From positions 52,795 through 116,794 of the forward strand of contig NZ_ABOX02000018.1 of assembly GCF_000172555.1 (NCBI RefSeq): a stretch of DNA of 64,000 nucleotides, written 5' to 3'. Numbering within the stretch: position 1 is the stretch's first letter; each line of letters begins with the position of its first letter. Of this stretch, positions 35,454-44,060 are shown piece by piece. Both the position numbers and the translations under genes were made by a program. This stretch comes from Pedosphaera parvula Ellin514 (GTDB lineage Bacteria; Verrucomicrobiota; Verrucomicrobiia; Limisphaerales; Pedosphaeraceae). The notes beneath the pieces were generated by a model, which was not told the DNA's origin, made no database searches, and saw only the letters and a program-made list of their open reading frames with translations.

Positions 35454-36215
35454 CTACAAGCCCGTAGGATGGTCCAGAAAAACCCAGGGCACACTAAACT
35501 TTTTGGATAACTCAGCCGCGAGTGCCTTCACGCCAAATGTTTCCGTCGCATAATGTCCTCCATAGAGAACATTGATCCCCTCCTCTTCTGCCAGTGCGTA
35601 GGTCCAGTGCTGTCCTTCACCCGTGATAAACGTATCCACCCCTTCGGCAGCAGCTTGCTTGAGATAACTTCCCGCGCCGCCGGTTACCACGCCGATTTTT
35701 TTACAAACCGCCGGTCCGCCCGGAAGAACGGTCACTTTCCCACCCACAACCGCTTGCAAACGTTTGACCAGGTCTGCACGCGAAATTTTTTGGGTGGTTT
35801 CCAATCCGGAGCATTGCCCTTTTTGCATCAAAAAAGGTGTAAGCTTCTTGAAGCCAAGGGCCTTGCATAACTGAGCATTGTTTCCAAGTTGAGGATGGAA
35901 ATCGAGAGGCAGGTGGGAACTATAGATCGCGAGATTGTTATCCATCAGCAAACGAAGCATTTCGCGACGTTTGCCAGTCCAGGGATGAGTGGGCGCCCAA
36001 AACAGTCCGTGGTGGACGATCAACAAATCTGCCTGTGCGGCAATGGCCAGTTTGATGGTGGCAAGGCTCGCATCCACTGTGGCGGCAACCCGCGTCACCT
36101 TGCCATCATTCTCCACCTGCAACCCGTTCACCGCGCCATCATAGTCCTTTATTTCGTCGGTGCGCAACGTGCGCTCGCAATATTCAACGATCGCGGAGAG
36201 AGATGCCTTTGCCAT
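35454..36215 (-). CDS. Nif3-like dinuclear metal centre protein (YbgI/YqfO family)
   Basis: About 253 residues. Cytosolic oligomeric protein with two metal sites formed by VHHGLFW near residue 70, LDFHPQLGNNAQL, and GEGQHWTYALAEE near the end (GHYATETFGVKAL). The family is widespread (Nif3/YbgI, GTP cyclohydrolase 1 type 2-like) with no settled reaction. ATG 36215 (MAKASLSAIVEYCERTL) matches the family start; the longer frame to 36281 is unlikely. The GT2 downstream begins 31 nt after its stop. Confidence 0.92.
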   Translation of the reverse strand: MAKASLSAIVEYCERTLRTDEIKDYDGAVNGLQVENDGKVTRVAATVDASLATIKLAIAAQADLLIVHHGLFWAPTHPWTGKRREMLRLLMDNNLAIYSSHLPLDFHPQLGNNAQLCKALGFKKLTPFLMQKGQCSGLETTQKISRADLVKRLQAVVGGKVTVLPGGPAVCKKIGVVTGGAGSYLKQAAAEGVDTFITGEGQHWTYALAEEEGINVLYGGHYATETFGVKALAAELSKKFSVPWVFLDHPTGL

Positions 36216-36368
36216 ATGCCCCCATGGAAGCAAAGCGGACGCCGCTTGTAAAATCCGAACATTCTCAGTCGCAGGAGACAAAATGCTTTTAAAGCACTAA
36301 ATTTTTTTGAATCGTTCTATTGAATTCTGGCCACATAATCCTATAGTGCGCTGGTTTGAAGTATAAAA

Positions 36369-38309
36369 ATGAGTAATCCGATTGACCCCGCTCAACCCTG
36401 GGACCTCCAGACCGCTCGCAGCTTGTACAACATCAATCGCTGGGGCGCGAAGTATTTTGATATCAACGAAGCCGGTCATGTGGTGGCCACGCCGCTGCAG
36501 GAAGCCGGCGCTTCGGTGGACATCACCGACGTGATCGAGGAGGCCAAGGGACGCGGTCTGAAGTTTCCCGTGCTCATCCGGTTCCAGGACATCCTGCGTA
36601 ATCGGGTGGAGTCAATCAACACCGCGTTTCGCAACTCCATCACCGAGTTCAACTACCAAGGTTCCTACCGCGGCGTCTTCCCGATCAAGGTGAACCAGCT
36701 CCGCGAAGTCGTGGAGGAAATCCTCGAGGCTGGCAAGCCGTTCAACTTCGGCCTCGAAGTAGGCAGCAAACCGGAACTGTTCGCCGGACTGGCCCTGCAA
36801 AATCAAATCGGGTCACTCATTATTTGTAATGGCTATAAGGATGCCGGCTTCATCAAAATGGCCATCCTTGGCCAGAAGCTGGGCAAGAAGGTCATCATGG
36901 TGGTGGAGAAGTTGGAAGAACTTCGCCAGATCATCACCATCTCGAAACAACTCGGGGTGGAACCTTCCGTGGGTATCCGCGCCCGATTGCATAGCAAAGG
37001 GGCGGGCAAATGGGCGGAAAGCGGCGGTGAAAATGCCAAGTTCGGCCTGAGCACCTCTGAACTCCTGGCGGCCACGGAAATGCTGAAAAGCGAAGGCTTG
37101 GGCCAATGCTTCAAGTTACTGCATTTCCACATTGGCTCCCAGGTTCCGGATATTCTCACTGTCAAGAAAGCCGTTCAGGAAGCTTCCCGCTTTTACGCCA
37201 AGCTGTTCAAGATGGGTTTCAACATTGAATACATGGACGTCGGCGGTGGCCTGGGCGTGGATTATGACGGCAGCCGTTCCGCCTTTGATAGCTCCACCAA
37301 CTACACTTTGCAGGAATACACCAACGACATCGTCTACTATGTCGGGGACGTGTGTAACGCTGAGAAGGTCCCCCACCCGCATATCATCAGCGAAAGCGGC
37401 CGGGCAATCGTTGCCCATCATAGCATGTTGGTCGTGGAAGTCTTTGGAGCCATCGAAAAAATCCGCTCCGGGAACGGGATTCATTATACGGAAAACGAAC
37501 ATCCTCTCGTAAAAGAGTTGCTCGATATTCGCAAAAACATTTCCAAACTGAACAAGCTCGAAGCGTATCACGATGCCTTGGAACGCAAGGATGACGCTCA
37601 TCACATGTTCACGTTGGGCATGCTGGAATTGCCTGACAAAGCCAAGATCGAAAATCTCTATTGGGATATCGGGCAGGAAGTGGTCCAAAGCTTCAAGGGC
37701 CAGGCTTATATCCCCGAGGAAATCGTCAAACTCGAAGACAGCCTGGGTGATCAGTATCTCTGCAACTTCTCGGTCTTCCAATCCCTGCTGGATCATTGGG
37801 CTCTGGGGCAATTATTCCCCATCATGCCCTTGAGCAAGCTGAATGAACGTCCCACCCGTGAAGGAACTTTGGTGGATATCACCTGCGATTCCGACGGTCA
37901 GATAAACAAGTTCATTGATCTCCGCGACGTCCGTGACACCCTGCCGCTTCACAAGTTGGGCACCAACGGAAACGGCCAGCAGGAACCTTATTATATTGGC
38001 ATCTTCCTGATGGGCGCCTATCAGGACATCATGGGCGACCTGCACAACCTGTTCGGCCGCGTAAACGAAGTCCACGTCTTCCTCGATCCGGATGAGCCGG
38101 CTGGTTATTACGTCGAGGAGATCATCGAAGGCACCACCATCGGCCAGGCACTCGCCTCGGTCCAGTATGATGAAAATGAATTGAAGCGCCGAATGAAGGC
38201 TCAAATTGACGAGGCCATCAAATCCGACCGCATGAAACCCTCGGAGGCGATGCGGTTGCTCGATGATTACGAGCGCGGTCTGAAGGATTATACTTACCTA
38301 ACTTTTTAG
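36369..38309 (+). CDS. speA: Biosynthetic arginine decarboxylase
   Basis: A 646-residue PLP enzyme (fold III) converting arginine to agmatine, first step of polyamine synthesis by the SpeA route. Family signatures: start WDLQTARSLYNINRWGAKYFDIN, PLP-lysine K107 in GVFPIKVNQLREVV, GLEVGSKPELFAGLAL, HFHIGSQVPDI, YMDVGGGLGVDYDGSRSAFDSS, and ISESGRAIVAHHSMLV. Length matches E. coli SpeA. The membrane-protein gene 38347-39030 follows 37 nt downstream on the same strand. No agmatinase or agmatine deiminase gene is in the window. Confidence 0.97.
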   Translation: MSNPIDPAQPWDLQTARSLYNINRWGAKYFDINEAGHVVATPLQEAGASVDITDVIEEAKGRGLKFPVLIRFQDILRNRVESINTAFRNSITEFNYQGSYRGVFPIKVNQLREVVEEILEAGKPFNFGLEVGSKPELFAGLALQNQIGSLIICNGYKDAGFIKMAILGQKLGKKVIMVVEKLEELRQIITISKQLGVEPSVGIRARLHSKGAGKWAESGGENAKFGLSTSELLAATEMLKSEGLGQCFKLLHFHIGSQVPDILTVKKAVQEASRFYAKLFKMGFNIEYMDVGGGLGVDYDGSRSAFDSSTNYTLQEYTNDIVYYVGDVCNAEKVPHPHIISESGRAIVAHHSMLVVEVFGAIEKIRSGNGIHYTENEHPLVKELLDIRKNISKLNKLEAYHDALERKDDAHHMFTLGMLELPDKAKIENLYWDIGQEVVQSFKGQAYIPEEIVKLEDSLGDQYLCNFSVFQSLLDHWALGQLFPIMPLSKLNERPTREGTLVDITCDSDGQINKFIDLRDVRDTLPLHKLGTNGNGQQEPYYIGIFLMGAYQDIMGDLHNLFGRVNEVHVFLDPDEPAGYYVEEIIEGTTIGQALASVQYDENELKRRMKAQIDEAIKSDRMKPSEAMRLLDDYERGLKDYTYLTF

Positions 38310-38346
38310 CCTGAATTCATCCACTCAAAACTGGCTGCCAACCGCA

Positions 38347-39030
38347 ATGCCCGAAACACCACCCAATGCCGACTTGTTACGCTCGCTGGGCCGGTTGGTG
38401 CGAGGACTTTCAGCCCTTTTTTGGGGTTTGCCGGTGGCTCTCCTCGTGTGTGTGGAAACCGCCAAAACCGAAGTGCTCAGGAGCTTCGGAATTTTCCCCT
38501 GCGTCGTAGTCACTGGCTGGCTGCTCTTTGGTCTTTGGCAGCTCGGTTACTTCCAAAAGCAGGAGCGCATCTGGCATAGCGCCCTGGACCGCGCCAAACT
38601 CCTGGCAATGATCAATTTTGGACTGAGTCCTTTTTTGCACTGGTGGAATCAGGTGCCGAACATACCTTTTTTTACGGCCATGGTAGGGGTTTTTGCAGTT
38701 TCCGGACTGCTCTTCCTTAGTAATCTGAACCTGGTCTTGCATCGCCTCAGCGCCATGCTTCCCGACGAAGGTCTGCGCCAGGAAACCAGATATTTCACAA
38801 CTCTGAATCGCTACTTGATACTCGGCATCTTGACCGTTGGCGCTGTGCTCTTCCTGCTCCTGCGCTTTCCGAATTTGCTGCCTTACCAGCTCAACTTTCT
38901 CCTCATCATGGGGCCGGGAATTTTGTGGCTCATGATCTTCCTGGTGCTTCTCCCATTGGCCATGACCATGGCGCTTATCTGGAAGACCAAGGAAGTCATC
39001 CTGGACAGTGTTTTCGGCCAGGGCCACTGA
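38347..39030 (+). CDS. Polytopic membrane protein of unknown function
   Basis: A 227-residue protein with about five hydrophobic helices (ALFWGLPVALLVCVETA, CVVVTGWLLFGLWQL, VPNIPFFTAMVGVFAVSGLLFL, YLILGILTVGAVLFLLLRF, FLLIMGPGILWLMIFLVLLPLAMTMALIW). I do not recognise the family. Its position 37 nt after speA suggests co-transcription, but a link to polyamines is only positional. Convergent with the GT2 gene that ends 7 nt beyond it. Confidence 0.75.
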   Translation: MPETPPNADLLRSLGRLVRGLSALFWGLPVALLVCVETAKTEVLRSFGIFPCVVVTGWLLFGLWQLGYFQKQERIWHSALDRAKLLAMINFGLSPFLHWWNQVPNIPFFTAMVGVFAVSGLLFLSNLNLVLHRLSAMLPDEGLRQETRYFTTLNRYLILGILTVGAVLFLLLRFPNLLPYQLNFLLIMGPGILWLMIFLVLLPLAMTMALIWKTKEVILDSVFGQGH

Positions 39031-39036
39031 ACCAGG

Positions 39037-39771
39037 TCAGTTTATCTTCTCGGCCACCTCGAAACGGAACATCCGCTTCTTCATCCAGCGCACAGCCAAC
39101 AAATCATAAAACGAGGCAAACAACCGATTCCAAACTCCATAATTACTTTTGCCGGCGAATCGCGGGTTGTTGCTCACCGCTATCTCAGTCACGGTGTGAC
39201 CTTCGATTTTGAATAGCGTCGGCAGAAAACGGTGCATGCCTTTGAAAAACTTCAAATTGCCGATGCATTCGCGCTTAAACGCACGATAGGTGCAACCGGC
39301 ATCGCTGATTTTTTCGCCCGACAATTTATTGCGCACGCTGTTGGCGATCCGTGACGAAATAATGCGAACGATGTTGTCCCCCTGTCCGCGCGATTCCACA
39401 CGGGTTCCACAAACGCAATCGCAGCTCTTCAATGCTTCGATGAACTTCGGCAGATCACGGGGATCATTCTGCAGGTCGGCATCCAGCGTCACCAGATATT
39501 GGCCACGCGCTGCTTTTAGCCCGGCCCAACTCGCGGCCGATTCACCACAATTGAAAACGAATCGCTGCACGCGAATCCGCGGGTCTTTCGCGGCCAGGTC
39601 TTTGAGAATGTTCCAGGAATTATCCTTGCTGCAATCATCGGTAATCACAACCTCGTAAGGCAGGTTCAAAGGGTCAACGGCCTCGCGGATCGCTGCGATT
39701 AAATGCCGCAGATTCCCCTCCTCATTGTAGCAAGGGATGACGAGACTCAAAATAGGTGCTGGATCGCTCAT
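39037..39771 (-). CDS. GT2 glycosyltransferase (polyprenyl-phosphate glycosyltransferase-like)
   Basis: A 244-residue enzyme of the DPM1/ArnC-like GT2 group: LSLVIPCYNEEGNLRHLIAAI, VVITDDCSKDNSWNIL, LVTLDADLQNDPRDLPKFIEAL (DxD-like DAD), ISDAGCTYRAFKRECIG. It lacks C-terminal membrane helices, so it resembles the DPM1 form. Such enzymes load a sugar on undecaprenyl phosphate. It is the third gene of a minus-strand series with the aminotransferase (29 nt) and oxidoreductase upstream, so an aminosugar is a plausible donor (inference). Confidence 0.9.
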   Translation of the reverse strand: MSDPAPILSLVIPCYNEEGNLRHLIAAIREAVDPLNLPYEVVITDDCSKDNSWNILKDLAAKDPRIRVQRFVFNCGESAASWAGLKAARGQYLVTLDADLQNDPRDLPKFIEALKSCDCVCGTRVESRGQGDNIVRIISSRIANSVRNKLSGEKISDAGCTYRAFKRECIGNLKFFKGMHRFLPTLFKIEGHTVTEIAVSNNPRFAGKSNYGVWNRLFASFYDLLAVRWMKKRMFRFEVAEKIN

Positions 39772-39800
39772 GAGCTTTGCTTACGACTTCCGGAAACTCG

Positions 39801-40889
39801 CTATTTTCGTCCGTGGAACTCTGCAATCGCATCGCACACTTTGTCGGCATCCTCCACTGGCATTTCGCCGTGGACTGGCAGTGACAATATTTCTTTCACT
39901 GCGGCCTCTGTCTTCGGCAAGCTCGGAATGTTGCTGAACTTCGAGGTGACTGCTGGCTGTTGGTGGTTCGGTACCGGATAATGAATGCCGGTCTCGATTC
40001 CTTTTTCCTTCAAAAACTTTTGCAACTCATCGCGTTTCTGCACGCGGATCACGTACATGTGATAAACCGCCTTCGCCCACGGCATTTCCTTGGGGGTGAC
40101 TACGAGTCCTTTGAGGCGTTGATTGTAGCGGGCGGCCACGGCGCGGCGTTGGTCATTGAAACCGTCCAGATGTTTCAGCATGACCCGTCCAATTGCGCCT
40201 TGGATCTCATTGAAGCGCACATTAAAGCCGGTGAATTCGTGCAGGTACTTATCCTTGCGACCGTGATTGCGGAGCATCCGCACTTTCTCGGCGAGTGCGT
40301 CGTCATTGGTCGTCAAACAACCGCCGTCGCCGAGCACGGTCAGATTCTTGGAAGGGAAGAAAGAGTAAGCGCCGAAATTGCCCATGGAACCGACGGTTTT
40401 GCCGTTGTATTTGGCACCCTGTGCCTGGGCGCAATCTTCAATTACCCAAAGCTTATGCTTCGACGCAATCGCCAGGATGCGGTCCACGTTCACCGGATGA
40501 CCGTAGAGATGAACTGGAATGATGCCAACTGTTCGGGGTGTGATCGCAGCCTCCACTTGGTCCACATCCATGCAAAACGTGTCATCGATATCGACGAACA
40601 CCGGTTTGGCTCCGCAATGGATGAGCGGCTCCATGGTGGGAAACGCGGTGTGCGACGGAACGATGATTTCATCGCCTGGCTTTACTTCCTGCGCCAGATG
40701 GAGCATATAAACGATCATCGTCCAGGAGGAACCAAGGATGCAATGTTTGGTGCCGGTGTGCGCAGCGATTTCTTCCTCAAAGGCTTTGCACTCTTTGCCC
40801 AAAATGTACTGTCCGGATTCCAACGCGCGAATGGCAGCGTTGCGGACTTCATCATTTACAAAACATTTCGAAAGCGGAATTTTTTGCAT
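39801..40889 (-). CDS. DegT/DnrJ/EryC1/StrS sugar aminotransferase
   Basis: A 362-residue PLP-dependent sugar aminotransferase. Motifs: LGKECKAFEEEIAAHTGTKH, GDEIIVPSHTAFPTMEPL, VIEDCAQAQGAKYNGK, and the PLP lysine in SFFPSKNLTVLGDGG. It transaminates a keto-sugar nucleotide. The Gfo/Idh/MocA oxidoreductase upstream could supply the 3-keto substrate as WlbA/WbpB supply WbpE (inference). The 130-bp gap between them holds a CGCGAATT repeat. Confidence 0.93.
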   Translation of the reverse strand: MQKIPLSKCFVNDEVRNAAIRALESGQYILGKECKAFEEEIAAHTGTKHCILGSSWTMIVYMLHLAQEVKPGDEIIVPSHTAFPTMEPLIHCGAKPVFVDIDDTFCMDVDQVEAAITPRTVGIIPVHLYGHPVNVDRILAIASKHKLWVIEDCAQAQGAKYNGKTVGSMGNFGAYSFFPSKNLTVLGDGGCLTTNDDALAEKVRMLRNHGRKDKYLHEFTGFNVRFNEIQGAIGRVMLKHLDGFNDQRRAVAARYNQRLKGLVVTPKEMPWAKAVYHMYVIRVQKRDELQKFLKEKGIETGIHYPVPNHQQPAVTSKFSNIPSLPKTEAAVKEILSLPVHGEMPVEDADKVCDAIAEFHGRK

Positions 40890-40900
40890 ATTTGTTTTCC

Positions 40901-41015
40901 ATCCGCGAATTACGCGAATTACGCGAATTTAAGTTTGATTTAATGTCTAGGCCAACAAAATTTGGGATTGAGGCGGTTCAGTTTTCATTAGCGTCTTTTC
41001 GCGAAATTCGCGGAT
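40901..41015. repeat. CGCGAATT-rich inverted repeat in an operon gap
   Basis: Left arm 40901-40916 (ATCCGCGAATTACGCG) is the reverse complement of 41000-41015 except for one base. The left side also holds three 9-bp direct units CGCGAATTA/CGCGAATTA/CGCGAATTT (40904-40930). It sits in the gap between the oxidoreductase and aminotransferase genes and could form a stem in the mRNA or be a dispersed intergenic repeat. Confidence 0.75.
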
Positions 41016-41019
41016 GAAC

Positions 41020-42009
41020 CTATGGTAGTGTCACGGTTCGGCCAGTCTTCGCTGATTCCTGAGCGGCTTCGAGGATGCGCACGGATTCGTAACCGGCCCA
41101 ACCATCGGCCAGCGGCGCTTTACGGGTTTGGATGGAATCAATAAATGCCTGGAGTTCGGCTTTTAGCGGTTCCTCCGCTTTCGTCTCGATGACTTGAGAA
41201 GCTCCTTCCACGGCTTTGAACTCGTTGCCTTCCTTTACGTGCTTGTTCGCGAAGGTTTTGATTTTATCCTTGGGCGCGTTCAAATCGCAGAGGGCGCTCA
41301 GCTCGCTGCCCATGACGCTCACTTCGCGGTATTTGCCGGGCAAAAAGTAGTTGGTCTCGATGGTCGCCCAGGTCAAGCCCTTATCCGTTTCATATTCGAG
41401 CGACAGGAAGCACGCATCGTCCTTATCCCCGCGCCCGAGGAAATCCTGCAGGATGGCGTGGACCCGTTTCGGCGTTTTGCCGAGGAAATAGTTAAAGAGA
41501 TCCACGAAATGAATCGCATCGGCGAACATCATGCCGCTGTCGTTGCGCGGGCGTTTGAAGCCGCTGAAATTGCTGCGCAACATTTGCACACGGCCAAACT
41601 GTCCCGACCGAATGGCGTTCTTAAGCCATTGCGAGGCGGGGTCGAAGCGGAAAATGTGTCCGACTTGGAGGATGCGTTTATTCTTCTCCGCGAGTTCGGT
41701 CAATTCCTTCGCTTCCTTCGAGGTCAGCGTAATCGGTTTCTCAACGAATACGTCCTTGCCGGCCTCAAGGAATTCTTTGCACAACGGAAAGTGGGTTTGC
41801 GCGGGCGTGACCACTACGGCCCCATCCACCTTGGATAGGAAATCCTTGTAGTTCGTGGTGAGACGTGCTTCGGGCAAGCCCAACTTGCGGGCGGGATCGA
41901 GTAATTTCGCATCTCGCTCGGCTACGTATAATTCAATCGGCAGCGCGTTTAAATTGCGCAAATGATTTGCACCCCAGCGGCCCAGACCCAACAATAAAAT
42001 TTTGGTCAT
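41020..42009 (-). CDS. Gfo/Idh/MocA family oxidoreductase
   Basis: A 329-residue NAD(P)-dependent sugar dehydrogenase: LLLGLGRWGANHLRNLNAL (Rossmann), GAVVVTPAQTHFPLCKEFLEAGKDVFVEKPITL (EKP motif), VGHIFRFDPA, and DAIHFVDLFNYFLG with the catalytic His. In WlbA/WbpB-like enzymes this oxidises UDP-sugar at C-3, and the neighbouring DegT aminotransferase and GT2 suggest such a pathway here. The exact substrate is unproved. Confidence 0.92.
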   Translation of the reverse strand: MTKILLLGLGRWGANHLRNLNALPIELYVAERDAKLLDPARKLGLPEARLTTNYKDFLSKVDGAVVVTPAQTHFPLCKEFLEAGKDVFVEKPITLTSKEAKELTELAEKNKRILQVGHIFRFDPASQWLKNAIRSGQFGRVQMLRSNFSGFKRPRNDSGMMFADAIHFVDLFNYFLGKTPKRVHAILQDFLGRGDKDDACFLSLEYETDKGLTWATIETNYFLPGKYREVSVMGSELSALCDLNAPKDKIKTFANKHVKEGNEFKAVEGASQVIETKAEEPLKAELQAFIDSIQTRKAPLADGWAGYESVRILEAAQESAKTGRTVTLP

Positions 42010-42404
42010 GTTCTTCGTTGCGGCGCGCAGGACCTCATTATCAAAGACCTGTGTGGATGAGCAAACAGGCGGGCCAAAGCACCAGCATGGCTTATTTTGA
42101 GGAAATCAAAAAAGCCAGCAAGCCAAAATGTCCAAGCCAGAGGTATCTCAATGCCGCCGCAAATCCGGGGGAACCACTTGGGTTTGTGATTTGGTGAAAT
42201 TCCAAAATCCTACCGCGCCCATACATGCGTCCTGAGCCAAATAGACGAATTACCAGAGACACAAAATAAACTACCCGCATTGGAATCAGGCAATGCGGGT
42301 AGTTTAAAAATGTATGAACTCCCTGTCGAGAGAAATTGAGTGATGGCAAAATTCTGGAATACAGCCCGTTCAAATGCATCCCGCGCCGCCAAAAATGGCG
42401 AGGC
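42010..42404. other. Intergenic region with terminator, no gene
   Basis: About 395 bp between the oxidoreductase start and the pseudopilin stop. Apart from the hairpin at 42268-42305 I see no gene or repeat; short open frames here have no family features. Confidence 0.7.
42268..42305 (-). terminator. Intrinsic terminator downstream of the pseudopilin gene
   Basis: AAACTACCCGCATTG (42268-42282), 8-nt loop, and exact complement at 42291-42305. On the minus strand the stem is followed by ATTTTGTG. It lies about 100 nt beyond the pseudopilin stop and has the same 15-bp stem/8-nt loop design as the hairpin at 29192. Confidence 0.75.
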
Positions 42405-43118
42405 TTAATCCTTTACTGCCTCAACATGCCAATCGAAGAAGAGGTTGTTCCGCACTTTCCCGTGGGCTTTATTGGCGGGAATAAAAGTGTAATACTGGGC
42501 GAGGCTGATGGCATTCATCTGGTCGGCATCGACCATGGCCCATGAAGTGGTGGGACTGCGAATCTCGTGTAATCTCTTGGGCGGCTCATTCGTGGTCTGT
42601 CCGTTGCTGTTCGGCAGGCTCTTGTAGGGATAGCCAAAGGGACGCGTCACGACATCATCCTTAATATTTGTCACGGTGATGCTGATGATATAGCTCAACG
42701 GCTGGCGCAAGGTCGTGGAAAGGTTTCCCGAGAGTGACATTTTGGTGAGCGCGGCTGACTCCGGACAGGTGGCCACCTCTACTCCTTTTATCGTGGAGCT
42801 GGGAGCAGGTTGCCCCAAGTAGGTAGCAAGATACCGTAGCAGAAAAAGTTCCTCGTTGTCGTCATAAACCGGATAAAAGCCCTGCCACGCCGGGCCAGGC
42901 AGATAATCATTGTGATCATCCGCGTAGAGTTGCATGCCGGCGGCGAGTTGCTTGAGGTTGCTGGCGCACTTGATGCGGCGGGCGGTTTTTTTGGCGCTGG
43001 CGAGCGTGGGCAACAGCAAGGCAGCGAGGATGCCGATGATCGCAATCACCACCAGCAGTTCAATGAGGGTAAAGGCACGACACTTCTTTACCACGTTTGT
43101 TTGAGCGGAAGAATTCAT
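42405..43118 (-). CDS. Type II-like pseudopilin
   Basis: A 237-residue protein with the prepilin motif [31 protein letters not shown] after a 14-residue leader, then [20 protein letters not shown] typical of this family. The C-terminal motif is H-x9-DW ([12 protein letters not shown]) instead of the usual H-x9-DG. Exported, likely surface or secreton-associated. No assembly genes nearby. It resembles the 29.8-kb pseudopilin mainly in the N-terminal third. Confidence 0.9.
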   Translation of the reverse strand: MNSSAQTNVVKKCRAFTLIELLVVIAIIGILAALLLPTLASAKKTARRIKCASNLKQLAAGMQLYADDHNDYLPGPAWQGFYPVYDDNEELFLLRYLATYLGQPAPSSTIKGVEVATCPESAALTKMSLSGNLSTTLRQPLSYIISITVTNIKDDVVTRPFGYPYKSLPNSNGQTTNEPPKRLHEIRSPTTSWAMVDADQMNAISLAQYYTFIPANKAHGKVRNNLFFDWHVEAVKD

Positions 43119-43247
43119 ATCCTTTAATGTCTAACCAGCCACGGAATACGATATCTGTCAGCGGAGGGCAAGAGAAATGCGGTTTAACCACGGATGAAGC
43201 CAACAGTTGCCTTTATCTTAGTCTGTTTATGGGCTACTCCCGCCCGA

Positions 43248-43336
43248 GGCCCAACGGGTCGGCCTTATCTTAGCCCAGACCACCGGTCTGGGTAACTGCC
43301 CAAAATAAGATTGTAAGGCCTGAAGGGCCGGTTTAG
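43248..43336 (+). repeat. Left REP/BIME-like end of the RAYT element
   Basis: Contains GGCCC-AAC-GGGTC, CCCAGACC-ACC-GGTCTGGG and GGCC-TGAA-GGGCC hairpins. Reverse complement of 43849-43934 at roughly nine positions in ten by eye, with the divergence concentrated in the AT-rich link between hairpins. Confidence 0.88.
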
Positions 43337-43385
43337 AAACCCATTACATTCCTATACTTCGAAATCCTGGCCTGATCAAAACGGT

Positions 43386-43838
43386 TCAATCCCAGACATA
43401 CCGTTCGTCGTAGGGGACCTGATAACGTTCCAGGAATTTTCTGTATTCTTCCTGGAAGGTCATTTTGCGGTGATGCTCGGATTGGTTGGTGATGTATTTG
43501 ATCACGTCATCAGCCTGGGAGCTGCCGATGGAAAAGGAGCCGTAGCCCAGTTGCCAGTGAAAATGGGATAGTGCGGGTGATTTGGTTTTCAGCCATTTGG
43601 AGGAGGTCGTTTTGATGTGTTCGACGGTTTCGGCAATGGAGAGTGTGCGGGAAAGTCCGAAGAGGAGATGCAGGTGATCCGTGTGGCCCCCGACCTGGAG
43701 TGCGGGGCAACCCATATCGCGGAGCACCGTTGCCGCGTAGGGATAAAGTTGGATTGAGATTTCCGGAGTAAGAACGGGGGAACGGTCTTTGGTGCTGAAT
43801 ATGAGATGCACGAGGATGCGTGAGAGGGATTGTGGCAT
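43386..43838 (-). CDS. IS200-like (REP-associated) tyrosine transposase
   Basis: A 150-residue Y1 transposase of the IS200/IS605 superfamily. HUH motif H55-L-H57 in GGHTDHLHLLFGL; catalytic Tyr Y115 in DDVIKYITNQSEHH; also WQLGYGSFSI before it. Start is ATG 43838; the ORF is intact. It would cut and rejoin single-stranded DNA at the flanking hairpins. Whether it is still active is unknown. Confidence 0.92.
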   Translation of the reverse strand: MPQSLSRILVHLIFSTKDRSPVLTPEISIQLYPYAATVLRDMGCPALQVGGHTDHLHLLFGLSRTLSIAETVEHIKTTSSKWLKTKSPALSHFHWQLGYGSFSIGSSQADDVIKYITNQSEHHRKMTFQEEYRKFLERYQVPYDERYVWD

Positions 43839-43848
43839 GGGTGGTAGT

Positions 43849-43934
43849 TAAGCCGGCCCTTCAGGCCTTGCAATGTTTTTTGGCTGTTACCCAGACCGAT
43901 GGTCTGGGCTAAGATAAAGCCGGCCCGTTGGGCC
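43849..43934 (-). repeat. Right REP/BIME-like end of the RAYT element
   Basis: Inverted copy of 43248-43336 with hairpins GGCCC-TTCA-GGCC, CCCAGACC-GAT-GGTCTGGG and GGCCC-GTT-GGGCC. It begins 11 nt upstream of the transposase start codon. The loop of the central hairpin differs (GAT versus ACC) while the stems are kept. The remaining 43935-44060 holds nothing recognisable. Confidence 0.88.
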
Positions 43935-44060
43935 TGGGAAATGACCTGCGACCTTCTCATTGTTACAACCTCCATTTCCCAATGCTGGATAATATTTACT
44001 GCCATTCCTCGCACCAACCCCCACGTCCGAACACGCACCACGCAATACGCAACATTACGC

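Larger units (their letters stand above)
43248..43934. mobile_element. RAYT-type element: IS200-like transposase between structured inverted ends
   Basis: The transposase gene is bracketed by two near-identical ~87-bp blocks in inverted orientation (43248-43336 and 43849-43934). Each block carries three small palindromes, as in REP/BIME sequences mobilised by RAYT transposases. The whole unit is 687 bp. A weaker extra copy of the TTATCTTAG segment lies at about 43210. No obvious target duplication. Confidence 0.85.
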
